NCBI GenBank assembly: GCA_003117195.1
Contig: BDSI01000011.1
Location: forward strand, 963,180 to 1,027,179
Direction: 5' to 3'
Source of the DNA: Eudorina sp. 2006-703-Eu-15
Taxonomy: Eukaryota; Chlorophyta; Chlorophyceae; Chlamydomonadales; Volvocaceae
Length of the DNA stretch: 64,000 bases
Below, in pieces: positions 23,712 through 35,044 of the stretch; position 1 is the stretch's first letter, and each line of letters starts with the position of its first letter. Under the pieces are notes generated by a model. That model had not been told where the DNA came from. It saw only the letters and a program-made list of their open reading frames with translations, and did no database searches. Both the position numbers and the translations under genes were made by a program.

Positions 23712-25803
23712 CGACACAGCACACCTGATCCACTGCCGGTAGGTGGCGCGAGGCCACCAATCAAAGGGTAGGGTGCCGAGCATAGTGCAGCTGGTGGCGT
23801 GCTGTGTGGCAGGGGTGCTAGCTGTAGTAGGTGTCGTACAATGCATGGTCGACCCTACTCCTCAAATACGGTGCGAAGCACTGTCCCAGCATCTCGAGAA
23901 GCCTTTGCCAGCTCTCACCTACTACAGGTGCTGCCATGCCATGAGACCCGCCCGGTGCGTGTGTGGATGGGTTCCCGGTGCGGTGATACTAGTGATACAT
24001 ACATACATACATGGTCGCCGCACAGGGTAGGTCGCCGCACAGTAGGTCAGCTGCCGGATGCGAGCGGTTGACCCTTACTTGCCGGGGCTCGATGTCGGGG
24101 CTGCCGGACTCCTGTCCTACTTGTGCCAGCAGCCGAGGTATGCATGTAGCCGCCGAGGCAACGAATAGCGTGCGATCGAGCCATTTGCACGGAATGTGCG
24201 TGATGCAGCAGCGAGGCGGGGCTTTAAGGTTCTGCGCAAACGAATGAACAGTGTCCGAACGACTGTCTACGTGACAATGTGAGAGCCGTATGTGCGTCAA
24301 GATAGAATTCTGCCGCTACTGTGGGTGCGTGTAACACGGCATCGGCCAAAGGCTTCTAGAGATGCTGTGCAGCAGGTTGTCTGGTTGGGGCTGATGCTGT
24401 AACCCGGCATTACATTGGGGGTTACACTGCGGCGGATGTGTGGACGGATATAGAGATGAGAGCAGTGCGTGTTGCCATGTGACTAGGCTGAGTAGGCCAA
24501 CGGTTTGGAGGTCCCTTCTGCATGGCCTTTCGTTTACATATGTGGGCTTGGCAGGAAGCTAAGCGAATTTGAATTTTAAATTTGGATGTGCGCGTGTGGC
24601 GACTGATGTTCCCATTTGGGTCGGGCACCTCGCTTGCTCACGGGAGGTTAAAATCGATTACACGGCGGGTCGATGACATACATGCGTGTCGTCAGGCATA
24701 TAGCTGGGTGCCTGCCGTTTGCTTTTTCCCCTCAGGCAACTACTTGCGAACGGAGGTCGTTTGTCGCCACCAGTGGGACGGGCGGGGCGCCGCCGGGTTT
24801 GATTGCATATGTTTGGTTGGCTGTTCCCCATCTCTCACTCACGCTCAACTAATCTGTGCCTGCTCTCTGCAAGCAATTGCTTGACCACGGATACATTTGT
24901 TTGTCTCATAGGTAGGTACTTGCGTGCGGCTCGCAAACACGCAAATTGCCAGGACTGCTCAACCCGCAACGGTTGTGGATGATCACGTATGGTTGTGGAT
25001 CCTTTCGCGCTCCAAGGCGCTCCCTCAGCACGGAATGTTTAAGTGTTCCGATGTCGACCAACCATCAAATCTGCGACATCCTACATATATAATGCAACAA
25101 TGCTGCTAGCTGTCTGTGTTTTCGTCCCTTCGTTCCAGCTGGCCTTTCGTTATCTATACTCAACGATGGCCGTGTCCTAATGATGGTCTAATGATGGTCT
25201 ATCTGCGTGTGTCAACAGGGACGATCTCCGTTGGCTGTCTTACATCATCGGGGACTTGTACGTGTGTGTGACATATCTGATTGGGCCTGGCACTGGTGTG
25301 TGTGTGTGTGTTTAGAGACGTGGGTATGTGAATCGTTACATATCTGCCGGGCCGACGCTGGCCGGGGGCGCTAACCCGCCCCATACGGGAGACCGCCAAA
25401 GCACTCTCCCCCGGATTCGGGGGAGAGGGGCGTAAGGGGCCTCTGTCCCCTCGCTCTCAACCAAGGGCGCGCGCCCGATCCCTGAGGATCGGTGACAGCT
25501 GTGCCCCCTCAAGGGATTGGGTGGAAGTGGGCGGAAGTATGTGTATGTGTCGTATGTGTGATATTCGATTGGCTCCCGAAGTGTGCGGCGTGATTGTCAC
25601 GGTAGTCAGGGCTTTGATGGCGGACGATGTATGGGTGCGTAGCCTCTATGATATGGGTGGCTCGGTTAGTGCCTGTCATTCATTCATCCCTCTGACCGGC
25701 ACACACAAGTGATGAGTAACTACAGGCACATATGTGTATGCATGTATGCCCAAGGGATTTGATTGACAGGCACGCCAGAGGACGCCTTGCTGGGCCCGCG
25801 GTC
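23712..25803. other. Spacer downstream of kinase A
   Basis: The first ~100 bp still match the region behind kinase B in inverted orientation (shared GCGACACAGCACACC and GGTGCCGAGCA). Beyond that I recognise no gene. It holds an ATAC microsatellite near 23996-24011 and a TG run near 25291-25311. Three adjacent hairpins are listed separately. Confidence 0.45.
25404..25492. repeat. Cluster of three perfect hairpins/palindromes
   Basis: CTCTCCCCCG/CGGGGGAGAG with a 4-base loop (25404-25427), the palindrome GGGCGCGCGCCC (25465-25476) and CCGATCC/GGATCGG with a 4-base loop (25475-25492). The function is unknown; such clusters can be transposon ends or transcript 3' structures. Confidence 0.6.
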
Positions 25804-26078
25804 CTGCTGCCTACCTACATCACTTGTGTGCAGCTGCCTAGACCCTGCTGCATACATCACTTGTATGCAGCTGCCTAGACCCTGCTGCATACATCACTTG
25901 TGTGCAGCTGCCTAGACCCTGCTGCATACATCACTTGTATGCAGCTGCCTAGACCCTGCTGCATACATCACTTGTGTGCAGCTGCCTAGACCCTGCTGCA
26001 TACATCACTTGTATGCAGCTGCCTAGACCCTGCTGCATACATCACTTGTGTGCAGCTGCCTAGACCCTGCTGCATACA
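25804..26078. repeat. 37-bp minisatellite with alternating variants
   Basis: Seven units of CTGCTGCATACATCACTTGT followed by RTGCAGCTGCCTAGACC. The first unit is 41 bp. Base R alternates strictly (GTGTG, GTATG, GTGTG and so on), so the array also has a 74-bp higher-order period, indicating growth by duplication of dimers. Confidence 0.9.
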
Positions 26079-28049
26079 TAAAGACATAGCCTAGCTCCTG
26101 GGTTTGCTCTTCGTCGGCGGGAGGTACATGCCTTGCACTGCAGCACTATCCGTGTGTGTATGGTGGTGAGTGGGCACTATATCGGGGTATACCGGTATAT
26201 GGTGGTGAGGGGACTATATCGGTGTATGTATGGTTTTGAACGGGTGCACACTATATTCGCTGTATATATAGCATGCATGTATGTATGCGGGCCGTGCGTG
26301 TGTGAGGGCCGGCACACAGCATCACGTGCACGCCCGCCCGCTCCCCGGCGGTGGACACGTGGTGCTGCTTGTTGACAATTGCTGGTCGGCAGTTGGAGTC
26401 ATGCACATAGATGGAATTGCACGATGAAAATTACCGGCTGCTGGCAAACGGATCACGTGCATGCATGTGTGCGTGCGTGATTGTTTTAGCAAGCATTGTG
26501 CACGGTATGCATGCTCCAGTCGTGGCTGGGGTGGTGGTCCACTACTTGGGGCGCCCCGGTGGCTTATCCGGTGCGCCACGGTGGCGCGGTTTCGTCTGTG
26601 CATTTGTGGAAGCTGATGTGTGTGGTGCGGAAGCTGTGGCGGTCACCAATGAGCAAGGTAATGCTCTCATTACCTTGCTGACAGCATCAACCCCCCTGCA
26701 TGCTGGGGGGCGGCTGCGGGAAAGAGCATGCACGCCATTTTATTATGACGACAGCTTTACTTACTGGTCATCTATATACAGCAGGACCTTTCTTTTTATG
26801 CCTTGCTGGGTTGCACTTCATGGTGCGGAATGGCGGCGGGCGGGACGTCGACCTGCGTGCTCTATATGTATGTGTGGACGAACGACGTTTGCAGCACGGA
26901 TCCGGATAAATGCAGATTGCTAAGGCCTTACTACTTCTACGTGGATCCGGATAGTTCAGTGCCCGCCTGCTAAGGCCTTATTACTTGTACGTGGAAATCG
27001 GTTCGATGGTCGGTGCTGCAGGTGGAAAGCCTGGAGGTTAAAACTGCTCTCGCCTTGCATTGGAGACATACAGGATGGAGGCGGCTGCGCCTCACTTGCA
27101 CCTGCCTGTCGCAAGTTGGTGTTGTGTGTGTTTAGAATTGCAACCCGCCCGCCCGCCCGTTCGTTGTGTGTGTGTGTGAGTGTGTGTGTGTGCAAGGAGA
27201 AAAGCTGAGCCGCGAATAAGCAGACCCGTGTCCAGCAATGCAACCGACGACTGAGACCGAGACCAGAGTTACCAATATGCCAGGGCGAAGTATGTCGACC
27301 AGAAGTAGTCCCAAGGTGGTGTCGTCCGGGATGCGGTAGCGCCCCGTATCGTTGTCGAGCGCCGGTGGGCGCTGTGACGCCAGCAGAAGCAGCGGCTATG
27401 ACGTCGTTGGCTAATGCAGACGAAACTCTACTGAACTACCTACTGATCCTAAGGTGCAGCAAAAGCAAGGGCGTATGCGTCAACAGCGCGTGCAATGCCG
27501 ACAGCAAGCAAGTGCCCGGCACAACCGTCCCAGCCCGTGCAGAAGGAAAAAGATACTGACCTGAATGCAGAAACGGGAGCACCAAGCGAAGCAGCACCTA
27601 CCGTCAGTGGTTAGCGAAGCGAAGTCGGAGGACATGCAAGGCGCATGGCAAGACAGGGACACACGTGAGCGCGACGGGCCTAAAAGTTGTTAATAAGAAG
27701 GATAAAAGGAGGAAAGCAAATGGAATGCAAAGATGCGGGTGCCCAATATGCAGTGATGTGCCGGGTACGAACGCGGTCAACTGCCGTCACAGTGCAGGGG
27801 CAAAGAACTAATCGCAGATGCGGCGGACTGACGGCGTGCGGACTTTCACAGAGCTCCCCACTACGCCGGAAGCCCAAGCGCGCAAGTGCATGCTGCGCGC
27901 CGGGGATGCAGTTGGGCGGCGGGTGGGTGGCAAGGGGGGCGAAGTTCGTTGTGTGTGTGTGTGTTACATGGTTGGGGGTGCATAACCCCATACCTGTACA
28001 ACTACCCATACGAGCCGTAGGCCCAAGGGCACGGGAAAAACGCCTAAAA
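26079..28049. other. Repeat-rich spacer
   Basis: No gene recognised. It holds a diverged, untailed piece similar to the T1 family (about 26545-26650), a hairpin with 12-bp perfect arms (26652-26679), two tandem ~50-bp units carrying GGATCCGGATA and CTAAGGCCTTA (26898-26994), and TG microsatellites near 27170-27195 and 27949-27963. Confidence 0.5.
26652..26679. repeat. 12-bp perfect inverted repeat
   Basis: AGCAAGGTAATG, loop CTCT, CATTACCTTGCT. It follows the diverged T1-like piece directly and precedes a second C6/G6 hairpin near 26691-26712. Confidence 0.7.
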
Positions 28050-29008
28050 GCACGCGCATGACAAAGCACTATCAGGGAAAAAACGAGACTACTACCGTCC
28101 AAAGGGGACGATAGATTGAGTTGCGATGGGCCCACATGCGCTCCAAAAGCCTTGCTAACCGAGCCGGGTCCCAGGCCATGGCTTCCAGCATGGTAGTGAA
28201 ATTGGGGAAACCCTCCTCCGCGCGAATGCTGCCGTACACCGGACAAACTAGCAAGGTATCGCTAGGAGCTATCGCTAGGAGCTATCGCTAGGTGTGGGCA
28301 GTTTTTTCGGCCCGGTGGGACCGTACGGGCAGGCCCCTGAATGGTGACTCGCGGCCCCCGTGGCCTTCCAAGACTACGGGCCACCGCTGGAGAAGTGACC
28401 CCGCCTTGGTGGGGGTGGTGGTTCGCTAATAGGGGCGCCATGGTGGCTAACTCCCCCTGAGCGGGCTTTATCCCTTGCCATGGTTGGTTCTCAGGAACGG
28501 GGTGGTTCCCTGGTAGTGTGGGCCCGGGGAGTGTTTCGGTGCACTTGGGGAGCCTGTCCGGAGCGCCATGGTGGCGTTAGTTCAGTTAGGCAGTGTATGG
28601 TGAGGAAGCCTCGGCTGTCGCCGGGGCTGTCACCGATGACCCGCGGGGTCCGCTGTAACATCCTAATAATAAAAAGGTATGCTTTTCGTCCTCGACTTGA
28701 CCTTCCACCCCACAGCAACGATAGACCCGCTGTTCCCTAGGTACACGGTGTCTGCCCCTACGCCCTCTGTTCGCCTCCAGCGCCCAGCAAGACAACCGAA
28801 ACTGCATTAGCTTGCGGTGCGCGCTGCAGGGGATGAATACCGTAGCGTGAGGCGGCCACATCACGGCTGCCGTGCCTGAAAACGGCAGGCCCATCCAGTG
28901 CTTGTACTTCGACATCTGGATTCCCGGCTGCTTACCATCCGAGGGAAACCCCTCAGGCAAAACCCCAAGGCGCACATGTTCCCAACCGCTCATCAACTGC
29001 TTCCTCAT
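28050..29008 (-). pseudogene. 3' end of a LINE ORF2, split by a T1 element
   Basis: Reading the minus strand: from 29008 a frame gives the post-reverse-transcriptase motif FRLSCWALEANRGR, VPREQRVYRCC and VEDEKHT. The frame is then cut by the T1 insertion (28260-28673) and resumes at CPVYGSIRAEEGFPNF with WDPARLARLLERM, ending near 28050. The VPREQR / ED-H / CPVY order is typical of the C-terminal zinc-binding part of algal non-LTR retrotransposons. The reverse transcriptase domain itself is not in the window; 29009-29450 may hold more degraded LINE sequence. Dead copy. Confidence 0.75.
28260..28673 (+). mobile_element. Tailed short retroelement copy 4 (family T1), longest copy
   Basis: A 414-bp insertion flanked by the 7-bp target duplication AAGGTAT (28253-28259, 28674-28680), ending in CCTAATAATAAAA. 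The target is the LINE reading frame. No coding capacity. It starts with two and a half copies of CGCTAGGAGCTAT. A weak box-B-like GGTTCGCTAAT occurs internally near 28420, but I see no convincing tRNA-derived head. Structure and 5'-truncated relatives indicate a SINE or a 3' fragment family moved by a LINE. Confidence 0.85.
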
Positions 29009-29629
29009 GGCTGTATGTCACAATTGGGCCTTCGAGGAGTGGCTTAGAAAGCAACCGATCAACACGCTTACCGATCTCATCACAGTCTTGCGGCAAACCG
29101 CTCCAGACGTCACATTCCAGATACGAGAGAACCCGCAGCACTGAGGCCCCCGACCCAGGGTGGTTATCTTAAGATATGATTATATATTCGGCCGAAAACC
29201 TTGAGTTTTGACAGATACTTATCCTTGGGAGAAAAATGAGGTTTTAGATATTCATGGCCTCTCGCGCAGGGAAGAGCCCCCTTGAGACGATAAAATGCCG
29301 GCAAAAGCTCCCTCCGACAGATACTTTCAGCACGATTGGGCAAGGAGTATCTCTGGCCGTAGATACTCTGCAAAATAAGATAGCCACCCTGCCCCCACCC
29401 GTTCCATTCGGGATGGGTGAGGGCATCAACTAACTCGGCACGCAAGACCGTGTACGCGACTGAGCTTTATTTGCATGTCACGCACTCCTGCGCTGCCTGC
29501 CTACAAACACAGACACCCGCCTGGGTGGGTCATTATTCGGGCAGGTTCCTCTTTAGGCTAAACAGGCGCCCGCTGCTTGAACAAGTCTGGGTCGGGCGGG
29601 TTTTCCATTATCTGGCCAATCCACCAACG

Positions 29630-29743
29630 TACACCGGTGGTGCGGGCATACAGAGGTGACTACGCCACCCCTCAGTTCCCCACCCCCTTAATACACGCCA
29701 GGCTTCGGCCGGCGTACTATTATTATTATTATTATTATTATTA
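29630..29743 (+). mobile_element. Short (ATT)n-tailed repeat, family T2, copy 1
   Basis: Nearly identical to 58747-58861: GGTGGTGCGGGCATACAG, CCACCCCTCAGTTCCCCACC, a hairpin CGCCAGGCTTCGGCCGGCG and then (TAT)n/(ATT)n. About 110 bp. A 5-bp TACAC on both sides may be the target duplication. Confidence 0.7.
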
Positions 29744-30158
29744 CACACTGCTGCACGTGTGGGAGATGGGGTGATGAACGCGGCGGGAGGGGTGCATGTG
29801 GTGTTAGATGTGTTTGGCGAGGCCCGTCGTCGGCTTGGATTGCGATGCGACGGGAATCACGTCAACGTGTGACTGCAGCGTATCGTACCTCGTGTGCGAT
29901 TCACTCGTCGCGACCGACGACTGCCGTGCAGTTGCGCGTCGCTTGCGGCCAGAAGTCCTGAAACTAGCTAGGAGCTAGCGGGTAGTCTGTCCATCCGTCC
30001 ATGCACCCAAGCCATCCGTTATGGACGGCGCCTGTAGCTGTTGCCTCCATCCAGCTGCTGGCGGCGGTATGTGTGGGTAGGTGTTCTCATTGAGAACTTT
30101 TCATCCGGCCCTTGCTGTCAGTGCCTTTGCAGATAGTAATTCATACTACTGGGCAAAT

Positions 30159-30948
30159 AGCTAGATATAGTATGGGTGGGTTGAAGGGGTACGTAGGGGC
30201 GGCCAGGCTCGCTGAGCCTGTAAATCGCTGCCACGCACCATCCAGCAGGCGTGTGTATGGCCGTCACACACCCATTCGAGCGAGTCAGGGACCCCCGTAC
30301 CCAAGCTGGCAGCATGCACGGACGAGCGAAGGCCTTAGCTGGCTGGCTAGTGTATGTGGTGCGTGCACACACGTTCCGACATCAACTGACGCAGGCATCG
30401 GCATGGACCATACATACGAGATCTGGGGAATCATGGAGGTTTACTGATTCAATAGGTACACACACATACGCATACACATACACCTGGTGCTGGGGATACA
30501 CATATACACATGGTGCATACACCTGGTGCTGGGGATGGCATGCCTGGCACGAGCACACACATCCGTCTCTCATTCGCATCGATCACCATCCACCTACAGC
30601 AACCGCCAGCGAGCCAAAACCTTCTGATGAGTACCGGCAACCGCCAACGAACCCCAACACCACCACTGTAAGGACGGCAAATAAAGCCGCTGTGCATGCA
30701 GACGCCCACAATATAGGTAGGGAGCCCCTGTTAGTCCCAAACCTACCATCCGGTAAGCGAGCCGTTGCGTCTACCTTAACAGCCACACACGCATCCCTCC
30801 GATCACTCTCTATCTCTCTTGTCTAGTGGCGCCCGAGCGCGCTGGCGCACGTACGGCTAGTACGGCAGCAGGTGCCGTGCGTATGTGGTCTTTATTGCCT
30901 CCGCTGACGACGGCCTGACGTGTCCCCGCCCCGTCGCTGGTCTTTATC
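30159..30948 (+). repeat. Duplicated segment R, uninterrupted copy
   Basis: About 790 bp, highly similar in inverted orientation to 44321-44716 plus 46882-47276. This copy keeps the empty target site of the LTR element (ATCCGT context near 30556-30566). It contains a CA-rich stretch (30461-30530) and short open frames only. Confidence 0.8.
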
Positions 30949-33900
30949 GACCGCGTTTCGTTGGGGCCTGTTCCTGCTGTGCGCGGTCCTGCTGGAGAAA
31001 ACCGTGCGGGACCGGCGACAGGTAGGCATGCATCAGCTTGCAAGCGCTGTTCGTTGAGTCGGGTCGTCAACATGCAATGCCTGCCTCGCCCGCAGCAGGC
31101 TGTCAGCCTGTCACAGAGCGATTAAACACCCGCGGGGTCCACAGTCGTCGCCGCCGGATCCATTATTCAAGAGTACGAATGCATACCACCACGTACGAAA
31201 TCGCAGCCTACCTCCCCTGCAGGACAAATGAATTGCGGCGAAAACACGCTCCGTGTAACGCTTAGGATGCCTGGTCGCATCTGACCTGCTGCTGCCGCGC
31301 GACTTAGTTTCCATCCGACCAGCCGGCCGCAGACCCGGACCACATCAATAATCGCCCGCAAACGTACATGATGTACGGCATCCATGGAACCCAGCCAGCA
31401 GCATATCTCCCCCCCCTTCAGCGCACGAAGCAACGAACGACCATGTATGCCGCATGTCATATGCAGCCTTACTTGTATAGCATGTACCACCATTACACGC
31501 CACCGACCACATGATACGGAACGTAACCCCAGACATACATCTACAGCGGACCGCTGCAACCATATCATGTTAATGAACGAGGTCACGATTACTGCATCCA
31601 CACGTGCGTACATTGCGTGTGCTTGTGTGTGCGTTGTTTAAGAGCAGATGTGTCGAACATGATGACAAGTCATGGATGTCAAAGCGAACGTTCCCCGTCT
31701 GCCGTCAACGCACTTGGCTTGATGAAAGGGACCGCTGCACGCACGGCGTCGTGGCCTGCTGCGATGCATGGTCGTAATTCCGATCAGGCAAAGCAAAGTG
31801 ATGAACATGATGCGTGACGATCGAGTGCAGCCTTCGAAGTGCCAAGCAACGAACCACCAAGTGAACATGATGCGTGACGAGTGCACTCTTCGAACTGCCA
31901 AGCAACCACCAACCACCAACCATCTGCAGGGAGCCTGCATCTCCTGCGCGGGTGTCTTCGCGCGTCGCAGCCGCGAAGTAAGGCACAATAAAAAAGCTTC
32001 TGCTGCTGCCGCAGCCGCAGATAAAGCAAGGGATATAAGTAGTGAACGCACGGACGTGTTAAGCTGGTATGAAAATTTTAGGCAGCACACACGACCCACG
32101 CAGCGCGGGGGCAATTTAGTATTTTGAGGCCATGAAGAATAGGATTTTCCCTGGCCAGCCAAGCACCTTCAAACTCCATAGGGCACGCACGGCAAGAAAC
32201 GAATCCATACACGGAGAAACGAAGATAGACAAAGAAAGAAGGCACCGGTCGGTCGCCCTCCTCCTGCGAAATTTTCTACTTACTTCCACTCACTGTACAC
32301 GTTCAAGGGTCCTGTCAACGGGCATACGGACAAGACGAGCACGCAAGCACACACGTGCACCGACCCCGGTTCCAGCGGCCGACAAAACATAATTGTCTAT
32401 CTTCGTAGGTAGGTACGTAGGGTTGGTTTGGGCCAGGCGTGTGATGGGGCGGCAGGTAGGTTGGCGCGTGCATGTGTATATGCCGGCGTATATGGAGTGG
32501 CTGGATAGGGTCCGACAGCAGGTCATCCGCCTTGCTTCGTTCCGTCCGTCACACGGAAAATCCCTCGATCGGCTATCCTGCTGCCTGCGCGCGCCAAAAC
32601 AGGGATGGAGCACTCTAATTCCAAGGTTCAAAGCCTTCTGCTGTACATCATCACAACAACAGGCGGTGTCACGCATACATCACAACAAGCAACTCATCAT
32701 CACTCCGTACGTCCGCCTTGCGAGATCATATCACCATACGTACATCATGTCGGGGACGGCCCGAGCGAGCCCGCAATAACAGCAGTGCAGCAGCGTGCAC
32801 CCGTCAGCCGTCATCACGGTCGATCGATCGGCCTAGCCGGCCCTGCCGGGCGACCCCGAATGAGTGAATGAACCAACGCAGCCAACGCGGGTCAACCCTG
32901 CCTCTCCTCCCGCCGCGCGCGCGCGCCGCTGCCGTACGTGATGATAAATGAGCCCGGGGCGCCGCGCGGTCGTCGGTTCCCCCATCCTCCACGCAAATCA
33001 CGCATGGGAAGCTGGCCTCGGGTGTGCGGTCGAGTAATAACGAAGGATGATATGTCATGCAGCCGTACAAAGGCGAAAGGCCAACGTACACATAAAACGA
33101 AGCTCACGACAAGCAAGAAGGTCAACCACGGCAGCCATCGTATGCAGGTTCGCTCACCCAAGGCCATCCACCTGCCCCCTGGGTGCACCCCAGGTCGTCG
33201 TTCGAAGGCGGACCCCACATACCACCGTGTAACGAACTAACACGCATTGCACAGTCATTCACCGGCCGTCGCGGCTCACCCGGTTTAGTTGTCGTCCTCG
33301 CTATCAGCAGCCAACGTCGTACGCAGCCATAGGGGACATACATCTATCCACACAAGATTTAGCGCTTTCCGCTGGGTACGGTATCAAGGCAAGGCCATAG
33401 AAACATACGTACGGCGACCCCTGAGATGTGTGTAGACCTGCAGGGTATATATGAACTGGTACGACATGCACGTGAAAGGGACCGGACGACGGAATGACAA
33501 TATAATAATCAAGGTACGCGCAAGACAAGCAAACACTTACGCACGGGCAACCGCGGGCGAGGTGAAGGACGCAATCAATCAACGAAGGAAAGACCGATTA
33601 GACCATACGAAGAAAGCTAGGGTGCGTGCGTGCGCTGGTACACTACTTGAGAAGGGATTGACGGCTACGTACGACACCGGCTGATGCGACGAATGAAGCG
33701 AGTCCTACTTGGCAGTCCGCCACGCACAAAGCATGCAGTCCGCCGCGCGTCAGAGCCCCAACCATTGTCTCGTCAACATAACGACAGAGGCCTCCGTCAC
33801 CATGCATCGGCACGGGACTACCCATCCATCCAGCACTGCTGGTGGCCATCCAGCTCGCATCAACTATACATGACACAGCGAGGCCACGCAGGATCGATGT

Positions 33901-34768
33901 CACGTGCTGAACTAACGCACGGATCGGTAGGTTGAACATTGGCGAGCAAAGAGCGAGCTAGATATACCCAACGACCCCGCCCTGGCCCCCCGCCCGTCCC
34001 GCCGGTGGCGAGCGACCGACGGACCGCCCTCCCTCGCTTTCCCAGTGCGCGTGCATGCATGCATGAATACTGCTGGCTGGCTGCGACTGCTGCAGCTCGT
34101 TGCTTGAGCATTCGCATGCATGCACGTCTGCGTCCGTATGTATGAACAAAAGCAAATGGCAGATAGATAGACCCACGCTTTGCACCACATCACCACTACT
34201 TTGAACCAACCCGACGCGACCCGACCCGACACCAATACAGATGCGACCCGTGCAGATCCATCCAAGGCATGCAAGCGCATCTATATCGATGCCCCTGCCT
34301 CCGTTACGTGCGAGATAGATGCCCGCCCATGCACACGGCTAGCTATAGCCATGCTTAGTAGCGGGGCCCCCAAACCACCGTCAGCCTAGCTGCGTTCGCA
34401 CGCACCGGGCTGGGCTCGCCAGCAGTTCACCGACTGCAGAGACACATACAGCGGTGTATACTGCTGGTAAATGATTTAGGTCGGGCAGGTTTCTCGCGGA
34501 ACGAACACAGCAATAGCAGCCGCGAGCGAGGCATTTCCAGCACGACGACTGGCTGGTGGCGTCCGAGGCCCCACCCATATCATCAGCCTATTGTTGTCAT
34601 ATCCTGACAAGAACGAAAACTGTTTTTTGTTTGAATGTCGTTCCGTCGTCCTGTCGACAGCGTCTCCACATACATCTGCCATCCAGAGCTTGAACTATTC
34701 ATCGCAGATTATCAGTCAGGTGCTGCGTGCCTCTGTGTGCATGGCGGCTACGCTGCCGCAATTACGCA
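30949..34768. other. Spacer without a recognised gene
   Basis: 3.8 kb with many short open frames but no domain or convincing exon. A tandem pair of ~62-bp units lies at 31799-31918 (each with GAACATGATGCGTGACGA). Short CATG and TACG microrepeats are frequent. Confidence 0.45.
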
Positions 34769-34796
34769 CATGTAAGTCACTGCAGTGACTTACATG
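34769..34796. repeat. 28-bp perfect palindrome with TGTAA on both strands
   Basis: Centre CACTGCAGTG, ends CATGTAAG and CTTACATG. It carries TGTAA at 34771-34775 (plus) and, read on the minus strand, at 34790-34794. The minus-strand copy lies about 250 nt after the kinase B stop codon and may be its poly(A) signal. Confidence 0.8.
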
Positions 34797-34798
34797 GG

Positions 34799-34843
34799 GA
34801 GCAGGGCAACAAGTAAGTCACTGCCTTACTTGTTGCCCTGCTC
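34799..34843. repeat. Perfect 19-bp hairpin
   Basis: Arms GAGCAGGGCAACAAGTAAG and its exact complement around a 7-base loop (TCACTGC), immediately after the 28-bp palindrome. It could be a small-RNA hairpin, part of kinase B's 3' UTR, or a scar of the inversion junction. Confidence 0.8.
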
Positions 34844-35044
34844 GTCGTACTCACTCAAATGTGCGCAGGGGACACCACTCGCTCCATGGCTGCTCGGCAC
34901 CCTTGCTTTGATTACTTGCTTGGCGGCCTCGCACCACCTACCATACCGGCAGCGGATCGGGTGTGCTGTGTCGCCAGGCTGGCAGGTAGGGCAGCATCAT
35001 CCCCCACCGGGGCGGCCCCCCCCTTCGCTCCCTCGGGGCCCGCC

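Noticed and set aside
25804..26078. CRISPR array
   Set aside because: Units are contiguous with no unique spacers, and the context is eukaryotic.
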